A stretch of 64,000 nt of DNA, taken from positions 46,180,507 to 46,244,506 of the forward strand of contig JASEVX010000008.1 in NCBI GenBank assembly GCA_031761405.1, written 5' to 3'. Below the pieces are notes generated by a model. The model saw only the letters and a program-made list of their open reading frames with translations. It searched no databases and was not told the origin of the DNA. The number at the start of each line of letters is the position of its first letter. Within the stretch, counting starts at the first letter, position 1. Shown piece by piece: positions 63,784 to 64,000 of this stretch. A program made the position numbers and the translations under genes. Origin of the DNA: Serripes groenlandicus. Its lineage: Eukaryota > Mollusca > Bivalvia > Cardiida > Cardiidae.

Positions 63784-64000
63784 AGCTGCGCGTACAAACA
63801 CTTCCAGATTGGTTGTAGACAGGGTGGCCCTTTTTCAGCATATACATTCATTCTTTGTTATGAAATTTTGAATATTAAAATAAGAAACAGTAAAGATATA
63901 CAAGGAATTAAAATTAAGAATGAAGAATACATTATCTCACAATGTGTAGATGACACAACTCTCGTTTTAGATGGATCAGTTATGGTAGCTCTTATTACAT
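63784..64000 (+). pseudogene. LINE reverse transcriptase fragment (L1/Tx1-like), runs off the window
   Basis: A 72-codon frame follows a stop at 63781-63783 and is open to the window edge. Near residues 12-25 it reads RQGGPFSAYTFILC, the RQGDPxSPxLF block of non-LTR reverse transcriptases (third residue D replaced by G, P by A). EILNIKIRNSKDIQGIKI follows, then SQCVDDTTLVLDG near residue 53, where the catalytic YADD motif has become CVDD but both aspartates remain. The arrangement fits LINEs of the L1/Tx1 group (family knowledge). The endonuclease and N-terminal palm are absent upstream and a dispersed repeat stands there instead. It is a 5'-truncated or decayed copy, whose fate depends on sequence to the right. 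Confidence 0.8.

Overview
This window looks like AT-rich, gene-poor nuclear DNA from a mollusc, most likely a bivalve. The reasons are the tRNA-headed SINEs with the shared 3' tail (GCCGTGATATAACTG ... GCGGCGTTAAACACC), a V-domain-like core resembling SINEs described from molluscs, short palindromic MITEs in high density, long minisatellites, and very short open frames on both strands. The species cannot be named from sequence alone. There is no operon structure, bacterial gene, CRISPR array, rRNA or intact tRNA gene, and no complete host protein-coding gene.

Layout: 1-6300 holds SINE-A and MITE-1 copies, a perfect 68-bp palindrome and a 255-bp tandem duplication that records a MITE-1 insertion. 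6800-19400 is sparse, with SINEs, MITE-3/MITE-4 copies, a 33-bp minisatellite and a SINE nested in a SINE. 19460-24470 is an array of old segmental duplications and a 31-bp minisatellite, with a possible transposase remnant near 23.75 kb. 25260-34060 has V-SINEs, foldback elements, a MITE-1/hAT-like chimera and MITE-2 copies. 34650-37720 contains a satellite that seems to have grown out of a MITE, followed by three copies of a 320-bp unit. 37836-40270 carries the second chimera and a 0.9-kb minisatellite. 41500-43470 has the best host-like coding traces: a duplicated Tyr-rich exon-like unit and a decayed CAP-domain-like exon, both on the minus strand. 43600-54060 is again MITE and SINE rich. 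54400-55560 is a 75-bp minisatellite. 56000-63050 is more of the same, and the right edge (63784-64000) enters the reverse transcriptase of an L1/Tx1-like LINE.

Four abundant MITE families are named here for convenience. MITE-1 has ends TGAGCCGTCCCGCG with TA duplications. MITE-2 has ends TCGAGGGCTTGGCGTGAAAC. MITE-3 has ends CCCTTTCAGCGCC at TTAA sites. MITE-4 has ends CCCTTTCCCTCATA at TTAA sites. The most interesting observation is that MITE-2, MITE-3 and MITE-4, despite different ends, share a central hairpin core (GCTCGWWNCGAGC and flanking arms). SINE-A denotes the tRNA-headed SINE with the AGCAGCCAGTTGCTTGG body. V-SINE denotes the SINE with the GACTGACTGGCTGGTGTCAG core. SINE-C is a third, single-copy type. 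All family assignments were made by reading and comparing copies inside this window; no database was searched.
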